DNA of 64,000 bases from Streptomyces sp. TLI_146 (GTDB taxonomy: Bacteria; Actinomycetota; Actinomycetes; Streptomycetales; Streptomycetaceae), in NCBI RefSeq assembly GCF_002846415.1, contig NZ_PJMX01000001.1:8556001-8620000 (forward strand), in the 5' to 3' direction. Position numbers and translations under genes: made by a program. Shown piece by piece: positions 24,610 to 34,461 of the stretch. Numbering within the stretch: position 1 is the first letter of the stretch; each line of letters begins with the position of its first letter. The notes under the pieces are model-generated. The model made no database searches, had not been told where the DNA came from, and worked only from the letters and a program-made list of their open reading frames with translations.

Positions 24610-25764
24610 TTGCCGCAGCTCAAGCTCGGAATCATGTCGCAGACCCGCAAAGAGAACGAGCACCGTCTGCCGATCCACCCAGCGCATTTCGAACGCATCG
24701 ACGTCGATCTTCAGTCCAGTATCTACCTGCAGACCGGTTACGGAGAGCACTTCGGTGTTCCGGACCGTCAGCTTGCCCCGTGGGTCGCAGGTTTCCGCTC
24801 GCGCGAGGAGTTGATCGCGGAGTGTGACGTCATCCTGCTGGCCAAACCGTTGCACGAGGATCTCGCCGAGCTGCGGGACGGGCAGGTGCTGTGGGGGTGG
24901 CCGCACTGTGTGCAGGACGAGAAGGTCACGCAGGCCGCCATCGACCGCAGGCTCACGGTGATCGCCTTCGAGGCGATGAACCACTGGACCCGGGAGGGCG
25001 GCTTCAGTCTGCACGTCTTCCACAAGAACAACGAGTTGGCCGGCTACTCGTCGGTGCTGCACGCCATGCAGCTGACCGGGGCGACCGGTGACTACGGGCG
25101 TCGGCGGCGTGCGGTGGTGATCGGCTTCGGCGCCACCGCCCGCGGCGCGGTGACCGCGCTGAGCGCGCTGGGCGTTCACGACGTGGACGTACTGACCGCT
25201 CGCGGCGTCGCCGCCGTCAGCTCGCCGATCCACTCGGCGAGGATCGTGCACTTCGACCACGACGTGGCCGACGACACCCTCGATCCGCGGCGCAGTGTCG
25301 TGCTCACGGAGGACGGCCCGGAGCCGCTGGCCCGCTTCCTCGCCGGGCACGACATCATCGTCAACTGCGTACTCCAGGACACCGCGGCGCCGCTGATGTT
25401 CCTGATAGAGGAAGACCTGCCGAAGCTCGCACCCGGCACCCTTGTCATCGACGTCTCCTGCGACGAGGGCATGGGTTTCGCCTGGGCTCGGCCCACCACC
25501 TTCAACGAGCCGATGTTCACCGTCGGGGACCACGTGCACTATTACGCGGTGGACCACAGCCCCTCCTATCTGTGGGACGCCGCCACCTGGGAGAACAGCG
25601 AGGCGCTGATCCCGTTCCTGCGGCCGGTCCTGGAAGGCCCCACCGGGTGGGACGGTGACCGCACGATCCGGCGAGCGATCGAGATCCGCGGCGGCACCGT
25701 CCAGAATTCCGCGGTCCTGGCCTTCCAGCATCGCGCCGCACAGTATCCGCACGCGCTGCTCTGA
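24610..25764 (+). CDS. N5-(carboxyethyl)ornithine synthase-like dehydrogenase
   Basis: The protein has 384 residues. TTG 24610 lies after AAAGGGG; ATG 24634 is an alternative. It is a member of the alanine dehydrogenase / saccharopine-reductase-like superfamily. The N-terminal substrate domain has KLGIMSQTRKENEHRLPIHP and AECDVILLAKPLHEDL. The Rossmann domain has VVIGFGATARGAVTALSALG, and the C-terminal part has VIDVSCDEGMGFAWARPTTF and HSPSYLWDAATWENS. The match is best to carboxyethylornithine synthase, which reductively joins pyruvate and ornithine with NADPH. Substrate cannot be fixed from sequence. Single gene with a short downstream hairpin. Confidence 0.8.
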   Translation: MPQLKLGIMSQTRKENEHRLPIHPAHFERIDVDLQSSIYLQTGYGEHFGVPDRQLAPWVAGFRSREELIAECDVILLAKPLHEDLAELRDGQVLWGWPHCVQDEKVTQAAIDRRLTVIAFEAMNHWTREGGFSLHVFHKNNELAGYSSVLHAMQLTGATGDYGRRRRAVVIGFGATARGAVTALSALGVHDVDVLTARGVAAVSSPIHSARIVHFDHDVADDTLDPRRSVVLTEDGPEPLARFLAGHDIIVNCVLQDTAAPLMFLIEEDLPKLAPGTLVIDVSCDEGMGFAWARPTTFNEPMFTVGDHVHYYAVDHSPSYLWDAATWENSEALIPFLRPVLEGPTGWDGDRTIRRAIEIRGGTVQNSAVLAFQHRAAQYPHALL

Positions 25765-25768
25765 ACCG

Positions 25769-25789
25769 GTGCCGTCTGGTCGACGGCAC
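25769..25789 (+). terminator. Short hairpin after the dehydrogenase gene
   Basis: Perfect 8-bp stem GTGCCGTC/GACGGCAC (25769-25776 and 25782-25789), 5-nt loop, 5 bp after the stop codon. Confidence 0.5.
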
Positions 25790-25997
25790 GCCCGTGCGCG
25801 GGTAGGCCGTCGACCACACGCCCGGGCCTCCTGTGAGCCGTGACTCGTAAGTCGCCGACTTCCCGGACGCCCTTCCCTTCTGGGACAGGATCGTGAGACG
25901 CCGGTCTCCACACCACTGTTGGTCTGAGGCCGATGGAGAAGTTGCCGTAATGCGTGCGCAACACGCTTGTCTGGTACGCGGTTGATCCCTCAGACCA

Positions 25998-26153
25998 TCA
26001 GTCAGCCTGTCGCCCCGACACCTGCCGCCCCGCCCGAATGTGGCGATCAGACAGCGGCCAGGCTCTTCGCCGTGGCGCCTCAGTAAGCGCGGCCAGTCGC
26101 AACTCCCGCCAAAGGGGCCAGTCATCTGATTCCCACGTGCGTGGTTCAAGCAT
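25998..26153 (-). pseudogene. GNAT acetyltransferase N-terminal remnant
   Basis: From ATG 26151-26153 the frame reads RTWESDDWPLWRELRLAALTEAP, the typical first helix of GNAT-family N-acetyltransferases. It then leaves the family immediately (RRRAWPLSDRH) and stops at 25998. The acetyl-CoA binding site is absent, so only about 25 recognisable residues of a dead gene remain. Confidence 0.6.
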
Positions 26154-26472
26154 GATCCAGACCTGACCGCCCGCCGGGACGGACAGCAAGGTAATGACCA
26201 CCATGCAAACGAGGCCGCTCAGCCCTGCGACCAACCGAGACCGGGGAGCATCGGTGGCTCACGCGCGCCCGCGGGCCATGAGACCTCGGTGAACCCATCG
26301 GGTCACGCCCCAGTGGCACCGCCTGCGGCGACGATGACCGGTACCTGCCAGTGGCACGTCATGCTCATGACGTATGCCCTATCGCGCTTCTATGGTCCTC
26401 GGCAGCCCTGAGTGCCGTCGGGCGTCCCTCCCGATGGCGCTCATGTGTTTCCCCCCTCACTGAGAGGACGCC
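26154..26472. other. Upstream region of the protease gene
   Basis: No gene. It should hold the protease promoter; no clear box was recognised. Confidence 0.4.
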
Positions 26473-28224
26473 ATGAGGCACAAGTTCCTTTCCGCATTAC
26501 CGGCCCGTGCCGGGCTGTTACTGGCCGCCCTGTTGAGTACCGGCCTCGCCGTACTGCCGGCGGGCCAAGTGCTGGCCCAGACGAACGCTCCGGGTGAACA
26601 GGCGAAGCGGGCCTGCAACGACCTTCGCCCCCACCACGCCAACTGCCTGGCCATAGGCTTCAACTCCCCACCCGGCGGGACAGCCGCTCCGTCGGGATAC
26701 GGGCCCGCCGACATCAAGTCGGCCTACAGCCTGCCCTCGGGCGGCAGCGGCGTCACCGTGGCGATCGTCGACGCCTTCGACAACCCGAACGCCGAGAAGG
26801 ACCTGGCGACCTACCGCAGCAACTACGGCCTACCCGCCTGCACCACGGCGAACGGCTGCTTCAAGAAGGTCAACCAGCGAGGCGGCACCTCATATCCCCG
26901 AGGGGACACGGGGTGGGGTGTGGAGATAGCCCTTGACTTGGACGCCGTCTCCGCTGCCTGCCCGGCGTGCAACATCCTGCTGGTCGAAGCCGACGACAAC
27001 AACGATGCCAACTTGTACGCGGCCGACGACACCGCTGCCCGTCTCGGCGCGAAGTTCGTCTCCAACTCCTGGACCACCTCCGAGAGTTCCGGGCAGACCT
27101 CGGACGACGCGCACTTCAATGTCCCCGGTGTGCTGTTCGCCTTCGCCACCGGTGACAGCGGTTACGGCGGTGGCACCCAGTATCCTGCCTCCTCCTCGTA
27201 CGCTCTCGCCGTCGGCGGTACCTCGCTGAGCCGGAACTCCAGTGGCCGCGGGTGGGGTGAGACGGTCTGGAGCGGTGCCGGTTCGGGCTGTTCCGCCTAC
27301 GGGGTCCAGCCCGCCTGGCAGAAGGGCGTGGGTACCGGGTGTTCGAAGAAGGCCAACTCCGACGTCTCCGCGGTCGCCGACCCGCAGACCGGGCTGGCGA
27401 TCTACGACACCTACGGACAGTCGGGCTGGCTGAAGTACGGGGGCACGAGCCTGTCCACCCCGCTGATCACCGCCATGTACGCGCTCGCCGGGACCCCGGG
27501 CGCCCAGGACAATCCCGTCTCCTACCCCTATGCGCACACCAGCGCGCTGTACGACGTGACCTCCGGCAGCAACGGCAGTTGCGGCACCCAGATCTGCAAC
27601 GCCCGCAGCGGCTGGGACGGGCCCACAGGCCTGGGCACGCCGAACGGTGTGAGCGCCTTCACCCCCGGCGGCACCACGCCTCCCTCCGGCGTGTCGGTCG
27701 CCAACCCCGGCGACCAGACCGGCACGGTGGGCACCCCGGTCTCCCTGAAGAACTCGGCCTCCGGCGGAAGCGCCCCGTACACCTGGTCGGCCACCGGCCT
27801 GCCCGCGGGGCTCTCGATCGACTCCGCCACCGGCACCGTCACCGGCACGCCGTCCACGGCCGGAACCTTCAGGCCCACCCTCACCGCCAAGGACACCACC
27901 GGCGCCACCGGTTCAACGTCCTTCACCTGGACCATCAACGGTGGTGGACAGGGCGGCACCGTAACGGTCACCAACCCGGGCAACCAGATCGGGTTCACGG
28001 GCTTCGAGATCCTCCCGCTGACCGTCAAGGCCACGGACAGCAAGGGGCTGCCCCTCACCTTCACAGCCACCAGCCTGCCGCCCGGGCTGAGCATCAGCGG
28101 CGGCGGCACCATCACGGGAACACCCAGCAAGATCGGTACCTACAGCGTGACCGTGAAGGCCACTGACACCGGCGGTGCCACAGGAACGACATCTTTCAGC
28201 TGGACCGTCTATCAGGGGTTCTGA
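26473..28224 (+). CDS. Secreted S53 (sedolisin) peptidase with two Ig-like repeats
   Basis: The protein has 583 residues. A Sec signal occupies residues 1-36 (ARAGLLLAALLSTGLAVLPAG). The peptidase spans residues of about 75-395: YGPADIKSAYSLP, VTVAIVDAFDNPNAEKDL, Glu/Asp pair in GVEIALDLDAVSA (near 150-160), oxyanion Asp in GDSGYGG (near 228), and nucleophile Ser in YGGTSLSTP (near 325). That is the sedolisin Glu-Asp-Ser set. The long prodomain of classical sedolisins is absent, as in many actinobacterial forms. Two putative-Ig (He_PIG) repeats follow (PYTWSATGLPAGLSID, LTFTATSLPPGLSIS), giving cell-surface or substrate adhesion. The regulator at 28359 follows after a terminator. Confidence 0.9.
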   Translation: MRHKFLSALPARAGLLLAALLSTGLAVLPAGQVLAQTNAPGEQAKRACNDLRPHHANCLAIGFNSPPGGTAAPSGYGPADIKSAYSLPSGGSGVTVAIVDAFDNPNAEKDLATYRSNYGLPACTTANGCFKKVNQRGGTSYPRGDTGWGVEIALDLDAVSAACPACNILLVEADDNNDANLYAADDTAARLGAKFVSNSWTTSESSGQTSDDAHFNVPGVLFAFATGDSGYGGGTQYPASSSYALAVGGTSLSRNSSGRGWGETVWSGAGSGCSAYGVQPAWQKGVGTGCSKKANSDVSAVADPQTGLAIYDTYGQSGWLKYGGTSLSTPLITAMYALAGTPGAQDNPVSYPYAHTSALYDVTSGSNGSCGTQICNARSGWDGPTGLGTPNGVSAFTPGGTTPPSGVSVANPGDQTGTVGTPVSLKNSASGGSAPYTWSATGLPAGLSIDSATGTVTGTPSTAGTFRPTLTAKDTTGATGSTSFTWTINGGGQGGTVTVTNPGNQIGFTGFEILPLTVKATDSKGLPLTFTATSLPPGLSISGGGTITGTPSKIGTYSVTVKATDTGGATGTTSFSWTVYQGF

Positions 28225-28236
28225 GCCCCTTGTGCG

Positions 28237-28274
28237 AGTGCCCGGCACGGATGGCTCCCTCCGTGCCGGGCACT
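28237..28274 (+). terminator. Terminator of protease gene
   Basis: Perfect 15-bp stem AGTGCCCGGCACGGA with its complement (28237-28251 and 28260-28274), 8-nt loop, 13 bp after the stop. Confidence 0.85.
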
Positions 28275-28358
28275 GTGATCTCCACCCGGGCAGCCACACA
28301 ACAATTAGGTAGGAGACCCGGATGCCGCGTCCCATGGGCGCCACTATCCTCGCCTGCC

Positions 28359-29375
28359 ATGTCGCACCTTCTGGAGCCGGTGGGTTTGTCGGCCGACGAC
28401 AGCACCGTCTACCTGGACTTGCTGAGCCGCCCGCACTCCGTGAGCGATGGCATCGCCCACGCCGTGCAACTGACGCCCGGGCGTGTGCGGGCCTGCCTGC
28501 GGCGCCTGATGGACGCCGGACTCTGCCACAGGTTCACGGGTCCGCCGGAGTGCTACGTGGCCGCGCCGCCCGATGTCGCTCTGGCCCCCTTGTTACGACG
28601 CCGCGCAGAAGCCCTGGACCGGTTACGGGCGCAGAGCTGGGAACTCGCGGTGCGGGCGCGAGCTGCCTCGTGCGGCCCTGGCGGTCTGATCGAAACCATC
28701 ACGGGCCAGGATGCCGTGCTGCGAAAGATCGCGGAGCTGGAACTGGGCGCCAGGCGCGAGGTCTGCGTCATCGACAGTCCTCCCTACCTGCAGGGCCCCA
28801 TCCGCAACAGCAACGAGTTGCAGGCCCTGGCGCGCGGCGTACGTTATCGGGCGATCTACCATGCCCCGGGGCTCACCGCGCCGGGGAGCGCCGCGGTGCT
28901 GGAGCAGTACATCGCCGCCGGTGAGCAGGCCCGCAGTCTGCCGTGGGCACACCTGAAGATGCTTCTTGTCGATCGGCGGTATGCCCTGGTTCCGCTCAGC
29001 TTCGCCAGCAGGGACGCCACGGTCCGCCTCCTCGTCGGCTCGTCCCCGGTACTGGACGCCGTGCTGATCGCCTTCGAGTCACTGTGGGACAGGGCCACAC
29101 CGCTTGGCCGCAGCGTCACCGCGACCCGCCGTGCGGGCGCTCTTGAGGCACGTGACCGGGAAATCCTTCGGCTGATGGCGGCGGGCCTCAAGGACCGTGC
29201 CATCGCACGTGCTCTGGGCCTGGGGGAGAGGACCGTGATTCGCCGCGTCCAGGCACTGATGGCGTCTCTCGACGCGGCGACCCGCTTCCAGGCCGGCATG
29301 CAAGCAACTCGCAGAGGCTGGCTGGACACCACCTCGTCTGATCTGATCCACCCACCGGGCGCCGCTCACGAATAG
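28359..29375 (+). CDS. TrmB-like/LuxR-type HTH regulator
   Basis: The protein has 338 residues. ATG 28359 has no ribosome site; TATCCT at 28345-28350 suggests a leaderless transcript. The N-terminus is a TrmB-like winged helix (LSADDSTVYLDLLSRP, RVRACLRRLMDAGLC). The middle is a PLD-like TrmB effector fold (EVCVIDSPPYLQG, RYRAIYHAPG, LPWAHLKMLLVDRRYALVPL). The C-terminus is a LuxR HTH (LEARDREILRLMAAGLKDRAIARALGLGERTVIRRVQALM) ending in RFQAGMQATRRGWL. It is a clear paralogue of 47391-48359. Both lie beside genes for exported proteins, here the S53 protease. Target and ligand are unknown. Confidence 0.85.
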   Translation: MSHLLEPVGLSADDSTVYLDLLSRPHSVSDGIAHAVQLTPGRVRACLRRLMDAGLCHRFTGPPECYVAAPPDVALAPLLRRRAEALDRLRAQSWELAVRARAASCGPGGLIETITGQDAVLRKIAELELGARREVCVIDSPPYLQGPIRNSNELQALARGVRYRAIYHAPGLTAPGSAAVLEQYIAAGEQARSLPWAHLKMLLVDRRYALVPLSFASRDATVRLLVGSSPVLDAVLIAFESLWDRATPLGRSVTATRRAGALEARDREILRLMAAGLKDRAIARALGLGERTVIRRVQALMASLDAATRFQAGMQATRRGWLDTTSSDLIHPPGAAHE

Positions 29376-29700
29376 GAGAACCACGCCTTCGGTACTCGCC
29401 GACCCTGGAGCGGGGCAGCGGAAACTCATAGGGGGGCTTACGGATTGCCGTGTTTCGGTTCCACGGCGGATGCTCTTTCCACTCCGACGGCGGCTGCACC
29501 CCGCGCCTTTGGTCTCCCGCTCCGGTCGGCCGAGGGGCCGGTGTACCTCCTTCCCCCATAGGAGTCGCCGTCGGTGTTCGGGCGCCGCTGGAGACACCCC
29601 TACGGCGGCGCCCGGCTCCGCCGCCGTTCCTGTGCCCCGCGCCGGTCCGGCAGGCGGCTGTGGATGTGCGGCTGGCTGCCGTCCGCCGTCACCGCCGGGG
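29376..29700. other. Convergent intergenic region
   Basis: No gene. It contains the hairpin at 29580-29613 between two converging regulators. Confidence 0.5.
29580..29613. terminator. Possible bidirectional terminator
   Basis: 9-bp perfect stem GGGCGCCGC/GCGGCGCCC (29580-29588 and 29605-29613) with a 16-nt loop between convergent genes. Confidence 0.45.
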
Positions 29701-32574
29701 TCACGCCATGCCGTCGGCCGCCGCGACCGTCAGGGCCGCGGCCAACTGGGTGCGGTTGCTCACACCGAGCTTGCGTATGGCTTTGGCGACGTGCTGTTCG
29801 ACGGTTCGGGAGGAGACGTGGAGATCCTCCGCGATGGCACGGTTGGTGAGTCCTTGCGCGGCGAGCAGAGCGACCTGGTGCTCGCGGGGGGTGAGCGTGT
29901 CCCCGTGCCCGATGGGGCCGCGCTTGCCGTCTCGGGTGATGCCGTGGCGGCGCAACAGGCGATGGCAGTTGCCGAGGTCCCACTTGGCCCCGATGCTGCG
30001 ATAGGTGTCCAGGGCTCTGGGAATGTACTCCTCGGCGCGTCGGCGGTCACACACCAGGGCGCAGAGGGCAGCGCCCTGCAGGGCGTGTCCCGTTTCGAGC
30101 GGCCTGCCCACCTGTGTCCAGGCGAGTGCGGCCCGGGCGAAAAGGGTTGCGGCTTCGTCGTGGCGCTGATGCGCTTCGGCCAGGTGGGCGCGGCAGGCCA
30201 GGAGGGAGGCGCTCGCGGCGGGAGCGTGATGCCCGTCGATGCCGTGGGCGAACTCTTCGACGAGCTGGTCGGCCTGCTCGTGCCGGCCGGTGCGGTTGAG
30301 CGCTTCGACGGCGGCGGGGGCGAGGTCGGTGGCCCAGATCCAGCCGCCGGTGCGGCGGATGTGGTCGAGGGCGGACAGCGTCTCGGTCTGGGCGTGGGCG
30401 GAGCGCCCGGCGGCGAGGTGGATGCGTGCCAGGGCGGCCGCGGAGGCGGGCAGGACGATGCCCGTGTCGAGCTGGGTAGTGCGGGCCGCGTGTACGAGGT
30501 CGGCGCGTGCGGCTGCGGTGTCTCCTTGGCTGTGGAGGGCGACCAAACCGCGGACGAGGTGGGATTCCGCGGCGAGATCGCGGATGTCGCCGAAGAGCAC
30601 GGTGGCACGGTGGGCCCGTTCGCCCAGGTCTCGCCAGTGGCCGGTGGTCCATGCCAGGAGGAGGTGTGCGGTCTCGGCGAGCGCTTCGAGGTAGGGTATT
30701 CCGTTGTTTTCCAGTATGGCGTTCGCCTGGGCGAGGTATTCCTGTGCGGCTACGGGGTGGCCGAGCGCGGTGGTGGCGTGGGCGAGGTTGACGCGGGCGC
30801 GGGCGAGTTGGACCTCTTCGGCGGGGGAGGAAGGGGTCTGGGGCAGGTCCGCTGCCGCGCTCCAGGCGTCAGGCTCGCCGGCGAACATGAGGACGCTGGC
30901 CTTGTTGGCGGCGATCGCGGTCCGCTGGACGGGATCGGCGATGCGTGGAATGAGGGCTTCGGCGCGGTCCAGCCAGGCCAGGTGCTGCTTCAGGGGCCAT
31001 CCCTTGAGGGAGGGGATGGCGATGGCGGACATGGCGCGGGCGGCGAGTTCGGGTGCGGTGTCGGCGAGCTCCGTGGCGGCGCGGGAGATCTCGTTCAGGC
31101 CGGCGAGACCGAGTCCGGCCTGGTTGCGCATCAGGGTGCCCAGGTACAGGCGCAGTTCACCGGCCGCGCTCTGCGGCGGACTGTCCTCGGCGAGGATGCG
31201 CTGCAACGCCGGAATGACGCCGTCGTGGGGCATGGCCGACTGCGCGGCGATACCGAGTTTGATGCCCAGGCGGATACGGGCATTGGCGCCGGGGTGGTCG
31301 TTGAGTGCGGTGAGGTAGTGACAGGTGGCCGTGCTGGGGTCTCCGTGCGCGGTGGCGCGGTCGCCGGCGGCTTCGGTGTAGCGCAGGTACTCCTTGGTGC
31401 GGCCTGCCTGCTGGTAGTGGTGGGCGATCTCGGTGAGGGGCGGGGGTGAGATGTGGGCGAGGACGGCTTTGGCGGCGCGCAGGTGCAGAGGGCGGCGCTC
31501 GAATTCGCAGAATGTCTCGTAGGCAGCCTGGCGGGCCAGTGAGTGGCGGAAGGCGAGTGTGCCGGCCGGGCCGGGGAAGAGGACGCCGTGATCGAGCGCC
31601 ATGATGACGGCTCGGCGGGTGTCGGCCCGGGGCAGGTCGGCGATGTCGGCCAGGAGGTCGACGGTGACGGGCCGTGCCGCGACGGCCGCGGCGGCGATGA
31701 TGTCGCGGGCCTGCTCGGAGAGGAGGGAGAGCCGTTCCAGGAAGACACGCCGTACGGGGGCCGGCAGGCCGACCTGGTCGATGGCGGTGCCGTCGGTGGG
31801 GAGAGCCCCACCGCCGTCGCCGATGAGTCTGATGACTTCTTCGATCGCGAAGGGGATGCCGGCAGTGCGCTGGTGAAGGTGCTCGGTGAACTGCTCCGAG
31901 GTGTGGTCCGTGCCCATCAGCTGGGCGGCCAGCTCTCCCGTCTCGGCTGCTGTCAGCGGGGTCAGCCGGATTTCGTGGGCGTGTGTTCCGGACAGCCATG
32001 AGCCCGCCGAGGGGTATGCGGCGGCAGCAGGGGTGTCGTCCCGGTCGGTCAGGATGACCGTCAAGTGGGCGGGCAGGGCAGTGGTGAGCATCCTCAGGAA
32101 TTCGCGGGTGCTCGCGTCTGCCCAATGGATGTCTTCCAGGATCAGGACCGCCGGACCGGTCGAGGCCAGCAGGGCGTGGGCGGCGCGGAGCCGGCGGTGG
32201 CGTTCGGCCCGGGCGTCCTGGAGAACCGGCAGGGGCGCCGGCAGGAGGCCGGCCAGCGTGGGCAGAAGAGGAGCCAGGACCCCGGCGATACGAGGGGGCA
32301 CTTCCCTCAGCGCGGTGGCCGGGAGACAGCTGAGTGCGTCGATGACCGGGGCCAGAGCCGACGCCTCCGCGGTTTCGGTGCAGTGTCCGGTCAAGTGTGG
32401 GAGACCCTCCAACGCCGGTGTCCGCAGGATCTCGTGGACCATGCGGGTTTTGCCGATGCCTGATTCGCCGGTGATGACGAGGACGCAGGGGGGTTGGGCC
32501 GCCGCTTGGGTCAGGGCCTCCAACTGGGCTTCGCGTCCGATCAGAGCCGGTGAGGTGGGCCGTGGTGCAGGCAC
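29701..32574 (-). CDS. Large ATP-binding LuxR (LAL) transcriptional regulator
   Basis: The protein has 957 residues. The N-terminal AAA/STAND ATPase has Walker A GESGIGKTRM (near residue 37) and Walker B AVLILEDIHWAD (near 140). A long helical region without strong motifs (about 300-870) is probably TPR-like. The C-terminal LuxR HTH has LTPREHQVALLAAQGLTNRAIAEDL and VSSRTVEQHVAKAIRKLGVSNRTQLAAAL. LAL proteins are typically pathway-specific activators of secondary metabolism or carbohydrate use. The gene downstream of its start, across a short gap on the same strand, is a secreted beta-helix protein (32689-34341), the nearest candidate target. No biosynthetic cluster is nearby. Confidence 0.95.
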   Translation of the reverse strand: MPAPRPTSPALIGREAQLEALTQAAAQPPCVLVITGESGIGKTRMVHEILRTPALEGLPHLTGHCTETAEASALAPVIDALSCLPATALREVPPRIAGVLAPLLPTLAGLLPAPLPVLQDARAERHRRLRAAHALLASTGPAVLILEDIHWADASTREFLRMLTTALPAHLTVILTDRDDTPAAAAYPSAGSWLSGTHAHEIRLTPLTAAETGELAAQLMGTDHTSEQFTEHLHQRTAGIPFAIEEVIRLIGDGGGALPTDGTAIDQVGLPAPVRRVFLERLSLLSEQARDIIAAAAVAARPVTVDLLADIADLPRADTRRAVIMALDHGVLFPGPAGTLAFRHSLARQAAYETFCEFERRPLHLRAAKAVLAHISPPPLTEIAHHYQQAGRTKEYLRYTEAAGDRATAHGDPSTATCHYLTALNDHPGANARIRLGIKLGIAAQSAMPHDGVIPALQRILAEDSPPQSAAGELRLYLGTLMRNQAGLGLAGLNEISRAATELADTAPELAARAMSAIAIPSLKGWPLKQHLAWLDRAEALIPRIADPVQRTAIAANKASVLMFAGEPDAWSAAADLPQTPSSPAEEVQLARARVNLAHATTALGHPVAAQEYLAQANAILENNGIPYLEALAETAHLLLAWTTGHWRDLGERAHRATVLFGDIRDLAAESHLVRGLVALHSQGDTAAARADLVHAARTTQLDTGIVLPASAAALARIHLAAGRSAHAQTETLSALDHIRRTGGWIWATDLAPAAVEALNRTGRHEQADQLVEEFAHGIDGHHAPAASASLLACRAHLAEAHQRHDEAATLFARAALAWTQVGRPLETGHALQGAALCALVCDRRRAEEYIPRALDTYRSIGAKWDLGNCHRLLRRHGITRDGKRGPIGHGDTLTPREHQVALLAAQGLTNRAIAEDLHVSSRTVEQHVAKAIRKLGVSNRTQLAAALTVAAADGMA

Positions 32575-32649
32575 GGGAGGGTTTCTCTCCTGGGGTGTCG
32601 CGGCCGGGCGCCGCGTTGAGGGTGTTGCGGTTGTGGAGCTGGGCGGCCC

Positions 32650-32679
32650 CGCCCCCCGTGCGGGGGCGCACGGGGGGCG
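32650..32679 (-). terminator. Terminator of beta-helix gene
   Basis: Perfect 12-bp stem CGCCCCCCGTGC/GCACGGGGGGCG (32650-32661 and 32668-32679), 6-nt loop, just after the stop of the 32689-34341 gene on the minus strand. Confidence 0.75.
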
Positions 32680-32688
32680 GGGGCGGAG

Positions 32689-34341
32689 TCAGTTGCGTTC
32701 CGCGGTCTGCTGCTCGTAGAGGCTGGCGGGTGTCATGGGCTTGCCGGGGCTGACGATGGTGCCCGGGGCCGGCTTGGTGGGGAGTTCGTCGTCGTGCTTG
32801 CCGGGTACCTGCTTGCCGGTGATGCCGAAGGCCCAGTTGTTCGCGGTGGGCGGGGCCAGGATCGTGTATGTGGCGGCCTTGGTGTTCCAGAAGACGTTGT
32901 TGGCGCCCTGCCAGCCGTGGCCGGTGCCGCCGTCCCAGGCGTTGGCGGCGATGAACGCGCCGTCGGAGCTCTTGATGGTCAGCTGGTCGTAGAGGGTGCC
33001 CGAGCCCCAGCGCATGTGCGGGCCGGCATCGACCTGGCCGCCGGGGGTGAGGGAGGTGGCGGCCGAGCGGGTGAAGACGTTGGGGCCGGCGGCGAACGCC
33101 TGCGTGGTCCAGGCATGGACACGGTCACCGGTGACGGTGGTGTCACGGACCAGGACCTGCTGCCCGCCGATCATGAACGCGGGCGGCGGCGCCAGGCCGT
33201 CGGGAACGTCCATGTCGAGGTCGCTGGCCCGCTCGATGGTGACGCGGCTGGCGTTGTCGTTGACGTAGAAACCGGAGCCGAAGTGCGTGAGCCGCACGTC
33301 CTTGACCCACACGTCCCGCGCGGCGCCGATGGTCACCAGGCGGGAGGCGAAGGCGCCGGCATCCTTGTTCTTGCCGTCTTCGGGGCGCCCGTAGTTCGGG
33401 TCGTGGGTGAAGGCGGTCGCGTCCGCGGCCAGGTTCTCCACACCGGCGTTGCTGACCCGGCCCGCGAGGGTGTAGTGCCAGGCGGTGCCGCCGCCGTACT
33501 TCTGGTCGATCGCGGTGGTGATTGGGGCGTCCAGCGTGACGGAGTTGCCCGAGACGGCGACCACCGTGCGTGCCGCCAGGATTCCCGAGTTCGGCGTCCA
33601 GGCCTCCCCTCCGGGAATCTTGTCCATGCCGATCGCGTGGATCCACTCCTGGGTGGTCGGACGCTGCACGACGAGCTGCTCGCCCACCTTGAAGGAGGAG
33701 GCGTCATCAAGAGTGATCTTGGTGGCGCCGACCGGGACGTAAGGGGTGGTGATCGTCGCCCGCTTGCCGGTCCGAGTGTAGGCGCCGTCACCGCCGATGG
33801 TGACCAGCGACCCGGGGACCCCCTGGGCCACCAGCACGGTGTCGGTGCCCGAGCCGCGCAGGACCACGCCGCTGGGCAGCTTGAGCGAGGCGGAGACACG
33901 GAACTTCCCCGCCCCGAGCAGGACCGCGCCCCGCATACCGTCGGCCGCGGGCTTCAGCTGTGCGGCCCGGTCGATGGCGGCCTGGATACGGCTGGTGTCG
34001 TTGCCGCCCTTGCCCTCCGACAGGCGTTCCACGACAGGAGCCTGCGGCGCGGCGCCGCCCCCGCCCTTGTAGCCGGCTCCGGAAAAGTCGGGGATGCGGT
34101 TGCCCAGGCCGTCAGGCGTGTAGGAAAGCTTGCCGTTGACCAGCGCCAGGGTGGCGGGGGTCGAACCGGCCGGCGTGGCCTGCGCGGCGTCCTCGTGGTT
34201 CTGCACCCACACGACCGTGGTCGTCGCGAGGGCCCCGGCCACGCAGATGGCCGTGATGCGCCCCTTGCTCATGGTCCTGCTGTGCCGCCCCTTGGTCGGC
34301 TGGTCCAGTGCCGGCTCACGCCTCTGCCGTCTGGTGCCCAT
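32689..34341 (-). CDS. Secreted right-handed beta-helix protein (pectate-lyase-like fold)
   Basis: The protein has 550 residues. ATG 34339-34341 follows GAGGAG at 7-nt spacing. After a basic N-terminus comes one signal or anchor helix (ITAICVAGALATTTVVWV, near residues 28-45). The region VERLSEGKGGNDTSRIQAAIDRA is the start of a Pectate_lyase_3-type domain. It is followed by many beta-helix coils (GVVLRGSGTDTVLVAQ, DVWVKDVRLTHFGSGFYVNDNASRVTIERASDLD, QQVLVRDTTVTGDRVHAWTTQ). The fold occurs in polysaccharide lyases, hydrolases and epimerases. I cannot point to catalytic residues, so substrate is open. The LAL regulator lies directly downstream on the same strand. Confidence 0.8.
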   Translation of the reverse strand: MGTRRQRREPALDQPTKGRHSRTMSKGRITAICVAGALATTTVVWVQNHEDAAQATPAGSTPATLALVNGKLSYTPDGLGNRIPDFSGAGYKGGGGAAPQAPVVERLSEGKGGNDTSRIQAAIDRAAQLKPAADGMRGAVLLGAGKFRVSASLKLPSGVVLRGSGTDTVLVAQGVPGSLVTIGGDGAYTRTGKRATITTPYVPVGATKITLDDASSFKVGEQLVVQRPTTQEWIHAIGMDKIPGGEAWTPNSGILAARTVVAVSGNSVTLDAPITTAIDQKYGGGTAWHYTLAGRVSNAGVENLAADATAFTHDPNYGRPEDGKNKDAGAFASRLVTIGAARDVWVKDVRLTHFGSGFYVNDNASRVTIERASDLDMDVPDGLAPPPAFMIGGQQVLVRDTTVTGDRVHAWTTQAFAAGPNVFTRSAATSLTPGGQVDAGPHMRWGSGTLYDQLTIKSSDGAFIAANAWDGGTGHGWQGANNVFWNTKAATYTILAPPTANNWAFGITGKQVPGKHDDELPTKPAPGTIVSPGKPMTPASLYEQQTAERN

Positions 34342-34461
34342 CGCGCTGCTCCTCAGTCTCGTACGGTGCCCGCCAGTCTCATGGCAGGAAATCCTAGGTC
34401 AGAAGAAAAATCCAACCCAAGATTCTTCGGTGATGTAACTGTTACGCTAACGAATTTATGG

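Noticed and set aside
22056..24814. Long plus-strand frames opposite the GAF-ANTAR genes
   Set aside because: Antisense shadows with low-complexity translation and no ribosome sites.
29470..31449. 659-residue plus-strand frame
   Set aside because: Antisense shadow of the LAL regulator gene.
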